Source: Ryuthela nishihirai (lineage: Eukaryota > Arthropoda > Arachnida > Araneae > Heptathelidae). From it: 64,000 nucleotides of DNA. This document shows, piece by piece, positions 32,766 through 44,034 of this stretch. The notes under the pieces are model-generated. The model made no database searches and was not told the origin of the DNA. It worked only from the letters and a program-made list of their open reading frames with translations. The stretch spans positions 24,655,001 to 24,719,000 of the forward strand of contig JAWZYU010000007.1 in the NCBI GenBank assembly GCA_038380435.1, written 5' to 3'. Each line of letters begins with the position of its first letter. Position 1 is the stretch's first letter. The position numbers and the translations under genes are program-made.

Positions 32766-32990
32766 ATTGGTGTGTTTTACGTCTGAGATGCATTTTTGTG
32801 TACATAATCGGCTAAATGGCTAGGCCATAAGAACCCTAAAGGCTCAGAGAGTAAGGAAAAGGGATATCCACTGTACAGCTGTTAGGGGATAGATGACCAT
32901 CAAATATATATTTTTAAGTGCCTAGGGTATGGCTCTCCAGCACATGGAACCACGGCTTACACTCCATCTGACAGATGGCGGCCTTTCTAA
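32766..32990 (-). repeat. SINE-A, head missing
   Basis: 'gattggtgtgttttacgtctg' to 'ggcggcctttctaaacctag'. The 5' quarter with the tRNA part is absent, and the 'gtcaaggccatccagcgtg' segment is replaced by an AT-rich stretch. Confidence 0.85.
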
Positions 32991-33360
32991 ACCTAGCTTA
33001 CCTAACCATGAAGACCAGCAAGCATTGAGTAATTTTGGTTATTTTATTAAGTAAGCAGCTTAGTAAAATAAATCTTTCTAAGAAATTCTTAAATAAAAAA
33101 TCAAGATATCGAATTTTATATAAAGATCCTAAAATAAACAATTTTTTTCTGAAACGTTCGATAACACTTAAGACCATGAGAATATATATAATAATAATTT
33201 GGCGAATTTTATTTATTATTTGTTAGGTATCGATCAGCCAAACTGCGAATTAGTTTGATTACAACGAATAGATTTAGCTCATCTTCGAACGTGAGACGTA
33301 CTTTGGTATAAATAATTTATTAGAGGCGCAATATACATTGCATACTTTTTCTCATAATCT

Positions 33361-33575
33361 GAAAACACCGGTTCTCGTCCGATCACCGAAGTTAAGCAGC
33401 TTTAGGCGTGGTCAGTACCTGGGAGGGTGACCACCTGGGAATACCGCGTGCAGTTGGCAAAAAAATCTAAGGACCCGCCTCCTCAGCTCTTCTACTGTGG
33501 CGTATTAAACTGACAGGCTCCTGTCAGACCTCTGTGGCAAGCAGCTGCTTGGAGGAATTTATTTATTTATTTTAT
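33361..33575 (+). repeat. 5S rRNA-headed SINE with SINE-B body
   Basis: 33361-33458 is 5S rRNA-like from 'gaaaacaccggttctcgtcc' to the 5S 3' end 'cgtgcagttggc'. It includes the internal Pol III control region: box A (AGTTAAGCAGC), the intermediate element (GTCAGTACCTGG) and box C (GGGTGACCACCTGGG). The first about 20 nt of 5S are missing. After seven A residues the SINE-B body follows ('aaactgacaggctcctgtca', 'tggcaagcagctgcttgga') and the TTTA-rich end. It is not a true 5S gene. Confidence 0.92.
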
Positions 33576-34130
33576 ATTGTTAATTTAGGGGCATAAACGT
33601 TTTTCTTCGTCTGAACTACGAGACTGTATTTTGCAATCTCGTTTAAAAAATTTCGTTTTAAACTTTTCAAAATGTAGTCTAATAGAGAACAGTTGTACTA
33701 AGCCTTTAGACATATAGGATTCGTAATTTCTGAACGTAGTATGCGCTCCACTAAATTACCATATTACCAAAAATGTAAATTTTACTTCAGTAGTTTTTTT
33801 TCTTTTCAGTTTGTACATACAGCCTATATAATTGAGTTCTGGACTACACTACCTATAAAGAAGCAATATTTGGTGGAGTCTAAAGCCATTTTTGTGAAAA
33901 CGTCACTTATAAAATACATGCATACATATATAATTCTCAAGCAGCCCTGGGCAACGGAGGTCTAATCAGACTGTGTAATTAACTTCTCCAGATATTTCCA
34001 TCCTGAGTTAGAGCTGCTGCATTTGCCATTGCAGATGCTAATTTTAAAATTTATTGTATTTTTTCATTATTAATTTTAAATTTAAATTTTTAAAAACAAG
34101 CCAATTTTAACAAGGTTTTGTTAGACATAA
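33576..34130. other. Intergenic, AT-rich
   Basis: 'ctcaagcagccctgggcaac' at 33938 hints at an eroded SINE-B end. Nothing else is recognisable. Confidence 0.3.
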
Positions 34131-34139
34131 ATAAAATAA

Positions 34140-34344
34140 ATAATAAATACCCCCTCAAGCAGCTGCTTGCCACAGAGGTCTGACAGGAGGCTGTCAGTTT
34201 ATATGCCAGAGTAGAAGGTCTGTTAGGATGGCAGGACCTCAGCAGAAAAACAACACAAACGTCCATGCCTTATCCGGGGCTCGAACCCAGGTCCCTTAGA
34301 TCAGTAGTGAAACGCGCTAACCACTCAGCCACGGGACGGCTTTT
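34140..34344 (-). repeat. SINE-B, full length with 9-bp TSD
   Basis: Flanked by TTAGACATA at 34131-34139 and 34345-34353. The head reads 'cactcagccacgggacggc' at the right. Confidence 0.93.
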
Positions 34345-34353
34345 TTAGACATA

Positions 34354-35600
34354 CCTACTAAAAAGCTTAAATTCAGAAAAATACATAGTAATCTCACTTC
34401 TAAACTTAAAAAGTACACAAAGAATATGAAATCGTTATCACAATAAACTCACTAATCCAAAAAACTGTATCTAAATCTCTTAAAAATAAATAAATCATCC
34501 ACCGCATCTTAGGTCTTCTTCCCCTTTTATTAGGGGAAGACCAAAAGTAAAAAAGATGCTTACACAATTCTTCCCCTTTTCCCACCTTTAGGTACACTAT
34601 TCATAATCCTATTTGCCATAGTTATGCATCCGAGGCAGTCATTCGCAAAAAAAAGCACCAAATTCTCAGGGATACTGTCACAACGTTTTCCCTTATAAAG
34701 CAAAATAGAACTGATTCAAGGCTTGAATCAGTAATATTATATATAGCTAGTATCGGACGATCACTTCTACAGTTTTATACTGATCATAAGTGCTTGAGTT
34801 TAATATGAGTCGCCTGAGACCAATATAGAGAAAAATATTAAGATTAATTAATGAAAAGTTCTGAAAACAAATTCTTATTAAGATTAACTTGCACTATATG
34901 AATTATGTTTAAAGTTAAAAATTTATAGATCAGTAATTCTAAATAAATATTTAAGTTTTGAAATATTATATTAAGTTTTCACTTATGAACAAGTGACATA
35001 ATAAACGCAGTCCACGCACAACGAAGGAGCATCCTTTTAAAGAGCGCAAATTAAAGAAATGAAGTGTGAGAGCTCTTTCGAAGGAAGACTGCTTCAAGTG
35101 ACTGATAACCTGGCCAGGTGAATCCACGCCACAACACCGGAAGTGGCCATGAACGATCCGATTACCATGCACCAATCAAGTCGCTTGCAGCACGTAGCGC
35201 CTGTAAAAAAGGTCTTCTACATCCGGATTGTTGGGACGCCGATCAGTGCGACCTTGCGAAACCATAGCTGACCCCAACGCCAAAGGTCTCTCATTGTCTT
35301 GTCATCAACACTCCCACGTGGAAGCAAAGAAGCAGCAACGAGTAGAATGGCTAAAGGCACAACTAATCCGATATCTCAAGATGCTATGGAAAGGAGAGAA
35401 CGGGTCGAATGGCGGTTCAATACTAACAGAACATTGAGAAAAACATTGCTGCAATTCTCCTGATTTTCTGAATGACATTTCTTAAAAACCCACTTAAATG
35501 ACAGTGGCTATTTTGTGTAATAAAAATTGGAAAAGCACTTTACAGGGATTTCACTATCAGCCTAGGGAGATGTACATTTAGGTCGAGATTTTTCAATACC
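34354..35600. other. Intergenic, with a GC-richer block at 35.0-35.4 kb
   Basis: The block 34975-35440 is less AT-rich and carries overlapping short frames on both strands (34966-35175 minus, 35228-35437 plus) without known motifs. A part of it ('ccatagctgaccccaacgcc', 35260) recurs at 35875. Confidence 0.35.
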
Positions 35601-35605
35601 TATCT

Positions 35606-35808
35606 AACCGTCCCGTGGCCGAGTGGTTGGCGCGCTTGGTTACTGATAAAAGGGACCTGGGTTCAGGCCACGGGTAAAGCATTGATGTTTGTGTTGCTTT
35701 TTCTGCTGAGGTCTCGCCATCCTCTCAGACCTTCTGCTATGGCATATAAACTGACAGGCTCATGTCAGATCTCTGTGGCAAGCAGCTGCTTGAGGGATTT
35801 TTTTTTTA
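35606..35808 (+). repeat. SINE-B, full length
   Basis: Head 'accgtcccgtggccgagtgg', weakened box B ('gggttcaggccacgggt'), body, and T-rich end after 'agcagctgcttgaggga'. No convincing TSD. Confidence 0.92.
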
Positions 35809-35861
35809 TCACTAACTGGTTATCAAGAAATTACATACACTGCTGTCAATTTAAGATGGAT

Positions 35862-35920
35862 TGTTGGACGCCAACCATAGCTGACCACAACGCCAAAGAT
35901 CTCTCTGTCTTGCTCAAATT
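35862..35920 (+). repeat. Direct repeat of 35226-35300 with deletion
   Basis: 'ggattgttggacgccaacc' and 'atagctgaccacaacgccaa' match 35226-35284 once a segment of about 20 bp is removed from the earlier copy. Its nature is unknown. Confidence 0.6.
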
Positions 35921-36106
35921 AAATGAATCAAATCACTTAATATTCAAGGTATTGTGTAGACATAGTTTAAATATTGAAGAGTTGGTAAAGTTAAGAAAAG
36001 CGTCTTCATTTAGATCTCTAAATGACTCATATTTAATAAATATTTGATAGAATTTATTATTCTACGAACTTAGTATCTTGCAATGATTTTATTAAAAAAT
36101 ATGAAT

Positions 36107-36172
36107 CAGCTGAGAAGCTCCTGTCAGACATCTGTGCCAAGAAGATGCTTGAGGGGTAATATTTTTATTTTT
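36107..36172 (+). repeat. SINE-B 3' end fragment
   Basis: 'aagctcctgtcagacatctg' and 'atgcttgaggggtaatattt' are the last 60 bp of the element. Confidence 0.75.
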
Positions 36173-37240
36173 TGAAACTACTACAAAATTCACATGAAAA
36201 AAAATCGTAAATATATATAAGTTTAAAAATTGAATTTCTGTGGTAAATTGCAGAATAAAATTATATTTAAAAATTAACAAATATTTTAATTTAGTTTAAA
36301 ACGTAAAAAACTTTATTTTAGTGGCGTGATCAGAATAGAGAATACCCCTATTCACCAATGGCAATAGAGCCGGCTGAGTTCCTCCCATTCGGACGCCACT
36401 GGCTTATGGTACAAATGGGCAGATGATGGGCATCACACAAGTTCTCATTAGAATTAGCTTTTAGTAGCCAAATATAATAACTGTAACTCAGGATAGACGA
36501 ATTTCTTGAACTAAATTACAAATCTTGTTAAACCTTCATAGCCTATGGCTGTTGAGGATTACGCATGCATCTAGATATTTAAACGGCCACGAAAACTGAA
36601 ATAATTCTTTCAAGCAACGAACTCTCCGAAATCAATAAAATAGAAGAAATTCGCATAAGAAAAAGACTAATTTCTTTGCGAATGAGATACCTTTTAATCG
36701 AAAACTGATTCTGCAGCAATGTAAGTTATAAGTGAAAAGTTTGCGAACCCGAACAACTTGATACATTCTGCGGTTGTTTTTTTTTGCATTCGAAGACAAC
36801 CTTTTACTAGTTTAACTGCAATTCTTTTACTTCTCTTTGGCGAAATTTTAACTACTGACAAAAAAAACAACGCAATTTTAATCTCTGCAATCAACATTTG
36901 AATAATCTCATGTTCAATTCACAAGCTTCGTATTTATATGATTTTTGTAATCTTGTATAATCATTGTTTAAAAGCTATGGCTATCACGGATATATTTATC
37001 TTTTACTTAACATTATTTTGATAAATATTGTTGATTACTCAACAGTCCGGGTCCGAAAATTAAGAATGTAAATTAAAAATTTTTAGACATTGTGATATTT
37101 ACGGCAGCTACATCCATAGTTAAGCATGCATAATTGCAGAGCAACGTGTGAAGATTAAATGGCATATATCATTGCTGTAATCTAATGGCACATCTGGGAA
37201 TTTATTTTAGGAATTTAATAATTTTAGCAAAGTTTCCTGT
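36173..37240. other. AT-rich intergenic DNA, nothing recognised
   Basis: The longest frame is 67 codons (36694-36897, minus), without motif. Confidence 0.3.
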
Positions 37241-37242
37241 AA

Positions 37243-37576
37243 AGCGGATCGGTAGAGGTGGCCAATAGCGTGCTTTCAATTTTTTTATATGGGGATGTGT
37301 GAAGAACATTGCTTATTCTTGTGAAATACAAAATCTAATGCGTTTAGAGACAGAATCGTCGTCGCTAACGCCGAAGATGTTGGCCGGTGTATGATATGAA
37401 GACGAATATTGATTGGATGTATTTAGAGCTATAAATGTTATACATATTGAGCCTTCTTGAGTTATACCAAAACTGTTTGAGTTGCTGAACCTAGTAAGAC
37501 AAAATACTTCTTCAAGTGCTTTTTTATTTACATAATCAAGTTTGTAATCCTACATCCTTTTACGGACACCCTGTAT
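37243..37576 (+). pseudogene. Transposase C-terminal remnant with right TIR
   Basis: 'gatcggtagaggtggccaat' corresponds to the WIGRGG segment of the DD41D transposase at 22.75 kb. Broken frames then carry TPKMLAGV and AINVIHIE, matching the usual C-terminus of that protein group. The piece runs to 'acggacaccctgta' at about 37575, a right terminal repeat with TA. The N-terminal two thirds are missing. Confidence 0.65.
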
Positions 37577-38639
37577 ATTATAAATATATGTATTAAGACA
37601 GAAAAAACTAGCAGCTTTCAAATCGAACTTATAAGATAAAAATTAGCAGATTTCTAGTGCATATCTCTGACGTAAAAACGCTAGCAGATTTCAAAAGAAA
37701 TTATGAGAAAAAAAAAAGCAATGTTTCAAATGCATATATCTCAGGCAAAACTGCATAAGTTTCGAAATGGGAAATTTTGTGAAAAACAACAACAACAACA
37801 AAAACAAAACACCAGCAGTTTTCAATGGCGATTGGTGAAGAACAGTATTTAAAATAGTCATTTTCGAAATATTTTCTTAGTTAGTAAACACCTATGTATA
37901 TCTAGTATCATTTACTAGTAGTAATACACAGTTATGTGCAGGGCGGTTATAGAAAAAAAATAAGGGTAGGAATAAAAAAAAAGGGAGACGAAACTGGATC
38001 GTCATTCCAGCATTTTTTTTCTATGTTTTAGTGGTATTCAAAAACATTTCTTGAAAAATATGCGAAATATGTTTAATAATTTTTCGTCCTCATTTCGGTT
38101 ACTAGCATTTTCAAAGGGTTGGTGTGTTTCAGGATCATTTACAAATTGCAGTACTTTTCCAGTTACAGCTTTGTAGTCATAATTTGTTAGTAAAGGCGCA
38201 GACAACAATACGAAGCTAGTATAGTTTTAAACAACTAATACTTTATGTAGAATTCCTTTTAATCATCCACTGACAATTATTATTATAGATTATAAAATAA
38301 GAATACTGAAATTTTGTTTTCTGGTAAAATTTAAAGTGTGGTCAAAAAAGCGATGGAAATTTTCTTTTAGTTTGGAGGCAAAAACAAAATAGCTTATGTC
38401 TTAGTTTCTTGTTATTCTCAATTATCTTTTTTAGCGTTAGCGTAATTTCAAAAAATATATTCGATTACTGTAATGATATATCATGCTTTCTTGTTAAGGT
38501 TCATAAGCTATAATTATAAAATGCAATAAAAGATTTAAACTGCAACTGCTAATTAATTTAAATTTAAGTTACATAGTTGTATTAAAAGTATATTTCACCA
38601 ATAAGTGCAATTATTCGAAGAAAGTAATTATTCGTTTTT
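37577..38639. other. AT-rich intergenic DNA
   Basis: An (AAC)n microsatellite at about 37787-37806 and poly-A runs. No gene. Confidence 0.35.
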
Positions 38640-39150
38640 ATGAAAATATGCCCCTGAGGATAAAGTCTTAAAAGAATCTCTCTAACTTTTGATTTTCGGC
38701 AATATTTGTTTTATATTTAAAGAATGATAGTAGATGGAATATTAAGCAATGATATTAGTTATTGGAATTTACCGTTAAAGTTGAAACCCAAATAATAACC
38801 GCTACATCGAACTGCTGAACTACTTTACGAGTATTTCTTTTAATTTTGAGTTAATCAGTTTTGGTGTAATATTCTTATGAAGTACAAGGCACTGCTTATC
38901 ATTCAAACTTCAATAACTTTTTAATTACTTAACAAATATAATTTAAAAAAATTCAAGGTTTAGAAATATTCATTGTGTCTAACTTTATCTTACCTTCGGT
39001 GTCAGTTTTACATAAAGTGATTATTTTCAAAGTTACGGAATTTCGAATGTGGCTTTCCATTGGTATCTGCATAAACCATAGCTTAAAGCTATGATTAACT
39101 CGTGTTTTAAGCAGTGTATTAATATAATTGGAGAGAAAATAAGCCAACTA
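38640..39150. repeat. Possible old long-TIR element
   Basis: 'gattttcggcaatatttgttt' near the left and 'gaatgtggctttccattgg' near the right match inner and outer blocks of the 47366 element in the same order. Inverted symmetry is mostly lost. Confidence 0.35.
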
Positions 39151-39568
39151 CATAGATATATATTTACAAATCAAAAATATACACTTACATATACAAAAAC
39201 GGAGATTCCCCATAAAATCGAAACTTACCTGTAAAAAAGAAATAAATTTATAAGAAATTTACTTCTTAATAAAAGCAATCGATGCAAAGCACTTTATAAA
39301 ACAGGTACAAGTAATTTTTCCACATAAGAACTACATACAATAGGAAACACAGAATATATATTTCTTGAAACATATCCAAGACCTCGTTTTGCGTCTAGAT
39401 AGTTTCCTGAAACTCACGACTTAAACTAAAAATTGATATCCTATTTCCCATAAGAAGGAAGTAAACTTATTAAATAATATTCTGGCATAACAATGTTCTT
39501 CATTTAAACTCTTAACAAATGCAAATTCTACATTACCCAATCAAATATTCAAGTTGTAATAATAATAT

Positions 39569-40044
39569 TTTAAACTGCTTTAACCACTATTAGCTCCATA
39601 GTCTGAAACCTTGGGTCGCAAATGTATATTATACCATTTGTACGCGGACTTCAATGGTTACTTCTGCTAAGGCTTCCCCCCATCGAGACGACTTCGTTGT
39701 TGCGTAAGAAATTACGTTCTTTTCGCGGCTACCGGTACTTTTTTTATACAATGCTTTTTCTAAGTGTTTCGTTTGTTTACAAACTTTTTCAGGATTAAAA
39801 TAAATTATGCAGCGCTGCGAAGTCTTTTTCCCTTTTACAGAGATATTTTTCGCGGCTACCGGTACCGGTAGTCGCGAAAAGAATGTAATTCTTTACGTAA
39901 CAACGTAGTCATCTCGACGGGGGAAGCCTTAGCAGAGGTAACCTGGCGCTGGAACCACTGAAGTCCGCGTACAAAAGGTATGATATACATTTGCGACACA
40001 AGGTTTCACACTACGAAGCTAATAGTGGTTAAAGCAATTTAAAT
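39569..40044. mobile_element. Foldback/MITE with about 170-bp inverted arms
   Basis: Left arm from 'ctgctttaaccactattagc' (39575) to 'tcgcggctaccggtac' (about 39738). The right arm is the inverted copy, from about 39857 to 'gctaatagtggttaaagca' (40035). The arms share long blocks ('tgtacgcggacttca') with scattered differences; the right arm carries about 15 extra bases. Both sides are bordered by TTTAAA-like sequence. No coding. Confidence 0.75.
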
Positions 40045-40740
40045 TTCAAGTGCAAACTCCGTGTAAAGAATATAGAATGTAATAATGATAATTAATATTA
40101 GAGGAAAATAATACAGAATGGAATTGTAAATATACAATATTACACATTTATAATGCAAAATACTTACGAAAAATTTACGTTAACTATTAAATACTAAATA
40201 TTTGGGTGTTTTGACCTGATGAACTGTTATTGCTTACGAAACTATTAACTAAAATTCTATAGCTGAACGTCTTTAATTTTCACGAATAATACCTGGATAC
40301 TTAGCAATTATAAGTACTGAAAGTTTAGCAAAAACAAGAAGACAAATGACCAGTTTACTCGACGTTGTGTCATAGTGCCTACCTATCTACCTACATAATC
40401 CTCAAGCAGCCATGGGATAATTCACTAATTCTATTAAGGTTATGTTTAGCATTGTTCACATATCGCATTCTAAGTCTCATCCTTTTTCTGAGGCCTTTAT
40501 GCAGCTAAACTATTGAACTTAAAGAATTATTTTACTATGTTTAAAACATATATACTAGATGAACCACTCAGAAATACACTTACAATTATGAGTAGATATT
40601 GAAAGAGTATTTCTTCATATACACTATTATATTCAACATATACAGTATTATTACCAAAAGTATTCAGATACTGATATGCTATTTTGAAAAGTATGAGTTT
40701 TTCAAAGCTACCTAACTTTCAAAATAAAGTATTTATTCTT
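40045..40740. other. AT-rich intergenic DNA
   Basis: 'cataatcctcaagcagccat' (40395) may be an eroded SINE-B end. Otherwise nothing. Confidence 0.3.
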
Positions 40741-40870
40741 TGAGTATAGAGGAAAAATTGTCTTGAGCCGGGTGAGATACGAACACGCATCCTCCTGCTA
40801 ACATGAGGGTTGTATCCCATCCGGCTCAAAACAATCCCTCTATACTCAATGAATGTACATAGCCTACAGG
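40741..40870 (+). repeat. SINE-C copy arranged as a palindrome
   Basis: Arm 40741-40780 ('tgagtatagagg' ... 'gggtgagatac') is complementary to 40812-40848 ('gtatcccatccggctcaaaa' ... 'tatactca') with few mismatches. Downstream 'tgaatgtacatagcctacag' is shared with the copy at 41.1 kb. Confidence 0.7.
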
Positions 40871-41027
40871 TGCTTTATAATTGCCTGTTGTTAAACATAA
40901 CATCTTTACGCATGATTAAAGCGTGCTGGCTAAAAAAAAGAAATTACCATGTCTCTTGGACTCTTGAGGTGTGAATGGTCTTGTCCACACACATGGAAAG
41001 TGCCTTAATGACCAATCTTGAATTACA

Positions 41028-41165
41028 GTAAAGAGCTCAGCAGTCAGAGCGCCTGACATGTTATCAGGAAGTCGTCGGATTCGCGCCCCATCCGGCTAAA
41101 GGCAAGTTTTTCTCTGTACTCAACGAATGTACATAGCTTACAAATAGCCTCTAGTCGTCTATTAT
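41028..41165 (+). repeat. SINE-C, tRNA-like head and tail
   Basis: Box A-like GAGCTCAGCAGTCAGAGCGC and box B-like 'ggattcgcgccccatccggc' precede 'ctctgtactcaacgaatgta' and 'catagcttacaaatagcc'. Two copies only are seen in this window. Confidence 0.6.
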
Positions 41166-41189
41166 TAAGCTATTTGTAAAAAATGCTGC

Positions 41190-41685
41190 TGGAGATAAAT
41201 TGTAAATTTCACTTAAGCCTTTATAAATCTCGAATTTCAACAATATCAGTTTTATATTCAAAGAATTATTGAAGCTGGAACATTAACAGGAGACGTTTGT
41301 TAACACTTGTCCCGAACACTTCTTTAAAATTGAAGACAGCTGAAAGTATCATTACATAAAACTCTTAAAATTACGCTTATTTTAGTACATGGCTTGTTAT
41401 ACAGTTATTATTTCTGTTTTCATTAGTTTTTGAGACGAATTTTTATTAATAGCACGTCTGCTGTTAATATTTCAGTCTTAATAATATATAGTGTTAATAT
41501 TTCAGTGTTAATAAATATTAGAAGATTTATTGTTGTAAATTGAGATATAGAGAGATTTGAGTGAGATCGTCAAGTTATTCTACAGAGTGACATTTTTCTG
41601 TAAAAAGTTTATATTTGAAGGAGCTATGAATATGGCTTTCCATTCAAGTAACATGCAAGTGTCCACATAATTTTGGTGAGTTAAT
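41190..41685. repeat. Old long-TIR element related to 47366
   Basis: 'gagataaattgtaaatttcac' at the left and 'gctttccattcaagtaacatg' plus 'caagtgtccacataattttg' at the right match both arms of the 47366 element. The right outer end is near 41685; the left is eroded. Confidence 0.5.
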
Positions 41686-43335
41686 CCAATCGAACTGTTA
41701 GGAGCAGATTCGAAAGAACATTTTGCAGCTCGCAATAGAACATTTAGATTATGGATTTAAACAGAAGATGACGATAGTGCTGGGAGTGCGCGAGATGAAA
41801 TCTTAATGCATTATACTTAACAATTAACTTAATGTTAATGCATTACACTGCTTAAAATATTAAAAAACAAGCATATAGTTAACATTGTGACGCAATATAA
41901 TTGCCAATTTACATACACCTATAGACCTCAATATGCGTCATTAGCAAATTATGACCCAATTTCCACTTGCATCATTAAAAGTTCGTGGTTGCATCCTTTC
42001 CTAAGCAATTTTGGGGAATGAAAAATGTAATTTTTTGGTTAAATTAACTTCCGAAATTAATTTCAATAACTTTATTTCCAAATTTTTTCAAATGCTCTTA
42101 AAGATCTAGAAATCATATTTATGCATTTTGCCAAATTTTATATCAGACTCTTAGTTATACTGTAACCTTCGAAATCTTCAAAAAATAATGTTACGAGTGG
42201 TACAGACAATAGCCAAAGGTATCAGTTGCTACAATGCTACAAGTCAAATTGACATGAAGAAAAAGAATACTGTTCAGCAGACACTGGACAGCTTTCTTTG
42301 CCACAACACGAACAAGATGTTGAATTGGTAACTGAGCCTCATCGCTTTCATTAAAATAATCATTTAAACTCTTCAGGGGGATATAACATGCAAACATTTA
42401 TTATATTAATTTTTAGAGACTAGAATCGCAATCTTCAATTTACAAGCTTCTACTATTAGTAAGTCTTTAGTATCCCCAAGATGACGCATGCATTCTTTCA
42501 CGCTTGCTAATTATTTCGTCCCCCACAATCTTTGACATTGCAATTCCTAGGAATAGGTGGGTTGACCGTGTGACAAACAGCTTCTTTGTTATGGGGATAA
42601 ATTTTCCCACTGATGCTTAAACGGAAAAGCCGGTGGTCTTTCCACGTGTTCCCGGAGACTATACAAGACCTTTTGAAGTTGGGAAATCTGAGAATTACCA
42701 TTCTAATTTTACAATGGAAAAACGTTTCACCAGAGTTTCTCAGAAGAACGTGAGAAAAGTGACACACACCTGCGTTTAGCGGTAGAGGACACTTAATTAA
42801 TGAGACTAGTTTGAGAGCTTCTGGAATTCAGTTCAGGTGTGACAAACTCTTAAAGCTTACGTGCTATTTAATACTAGCGATTTTTTTTTTTACTTTTTCT
42901 AACTACATAATTTTTATAGTGTTACTGGAATGGTTGCTTTATTCCTGAACCACATTTTTTATTTATATAGAAGGTAAAATGACTAGGTCACAAGAAGCTA
43001 GGAAAGGTAGGATTACAATATCAAAAGGGTTAGAAGGTTGCATTCCCTATGGAAAAGTAGAGGATTCCCTGTTGTCAGTGGGTAGACATATTAGAAACTC
43101 AGCAATTTCTAAATCAAGATGTTTAAATTCAGCTTTCATACGTGGATTAATAATTATTTAGTAACGTTAAAATTAGTATTAGTTAGTATTAAAAAACATT
43201 CAATTGGGTTTTTATCAAATTAATAGCAATAAACATAGGTGACAATCACAGCGTTACCTGGGTCACATTTTAACGTCAACATATCAATAAAAAATTTTTA
43301 ATCGGTGAAAAGTTTAGTCTTAAATTAGTGGAAAA
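41686..43335. other. Intergenic, no recognised gene
   Basis: An 86-codon minus-strand frame (42507-42767) lies in a less AT-rich patch but shows no motif. A Met-started 60-codon plus frame at 42979 is likewise unsupported. Confidence 0.3.
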
Positions 43336-43339
43336 AAGA

Positions 43340-43425
43340 TGAGCTGGCATTAGTTCAATCGGTAAGAATACTCTGGCATGTTTCTGGACAGATGCGGGTT
43401 CAGGTCCCGTATGTCGGCAAAATTT
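43340..43425 (+). repeat. tRNA-like SINE head, unassigned
   Basis: Box A-like 'ggcattagttcaatcggtaa' and box B-like 'gcgggttcaggtcccgtatg' with tRNA-like spacing. The anticodon arm does not fold well and the flanks are AT-rich, so this is probably a SINE relic rather than a tRNA gene. Confidence 0.45.
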
Positions 43426-44034
43426 TGTCCACAAAATATTTATTAATATTAATAACTATTAATAAGAGAATTTTTTACATTATTCTCACGATATTAATAA
43501 TCAACTGCCGGAATCTGGCACAATAACTTACACTTTACACATGAAAAATATTTCCATCCTTTTGTCTCATAATTTTTGGATGTCAGTGTAATATGGACTG
43601 GTAATTATGATCTCTTAAAATAACAGATCAAGTTTTCTGGTACATAATAATGTCCCAAAATTTACTTTTTACTTAAATCATACAACAAAAAAATTAGCAG
43701 TTTTTTCTATAAACCTATGTATTACCCTCTCTGGCCTATCATCACTATAAAATATTTTTTTTCGCAAAAAAATCGTTACTTCGGTGATAAAACAATTTTG
43801 CGACGAATCCACTTTCTTTTAATAATAACAGGCTTATAACAAAGCAAAAAACTCACATATGGGGGTGGGGGAAATGGCAAATCGCCAACACAACTGAAGG
43901 CATTGTGCATGCCAAAACTGACGTAGACAACTTCTACGAATCAATCTTTGGGCTACTTTTTATGGTTTACACAGCATTTAAAGAGGTGAACAGCGACTTT
44001 TGGGGCGACCTAAACTAGATTCTGTAGGTCAGGA

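Larger units (their letters stand above)
32150..33130. mobile_element. Long-TIR element with nested MITE and SINE
   Basis: 'tgtttgctggtcttcatggt' (32273-32292) and its inverted partner 'accatgaagaccagcaagca' (33006-33025) extend outward for roughly 100 bp more, with 'cttagaaagattta' on the left facing 'aaatctttctaag' on the right. A TA-flanked MITE (32577-32751) and a SINE-A (32766-32990) lie between the arms. The outer ends are uncertain. Confidence 0.55.

Noticed and set aside
33361..33458. Functional 5S rRNA gene
   Set aside because: The first about 20 nt are missing, there is no T-run terminator at the 5S end, and the sequence passes into a SINE body.
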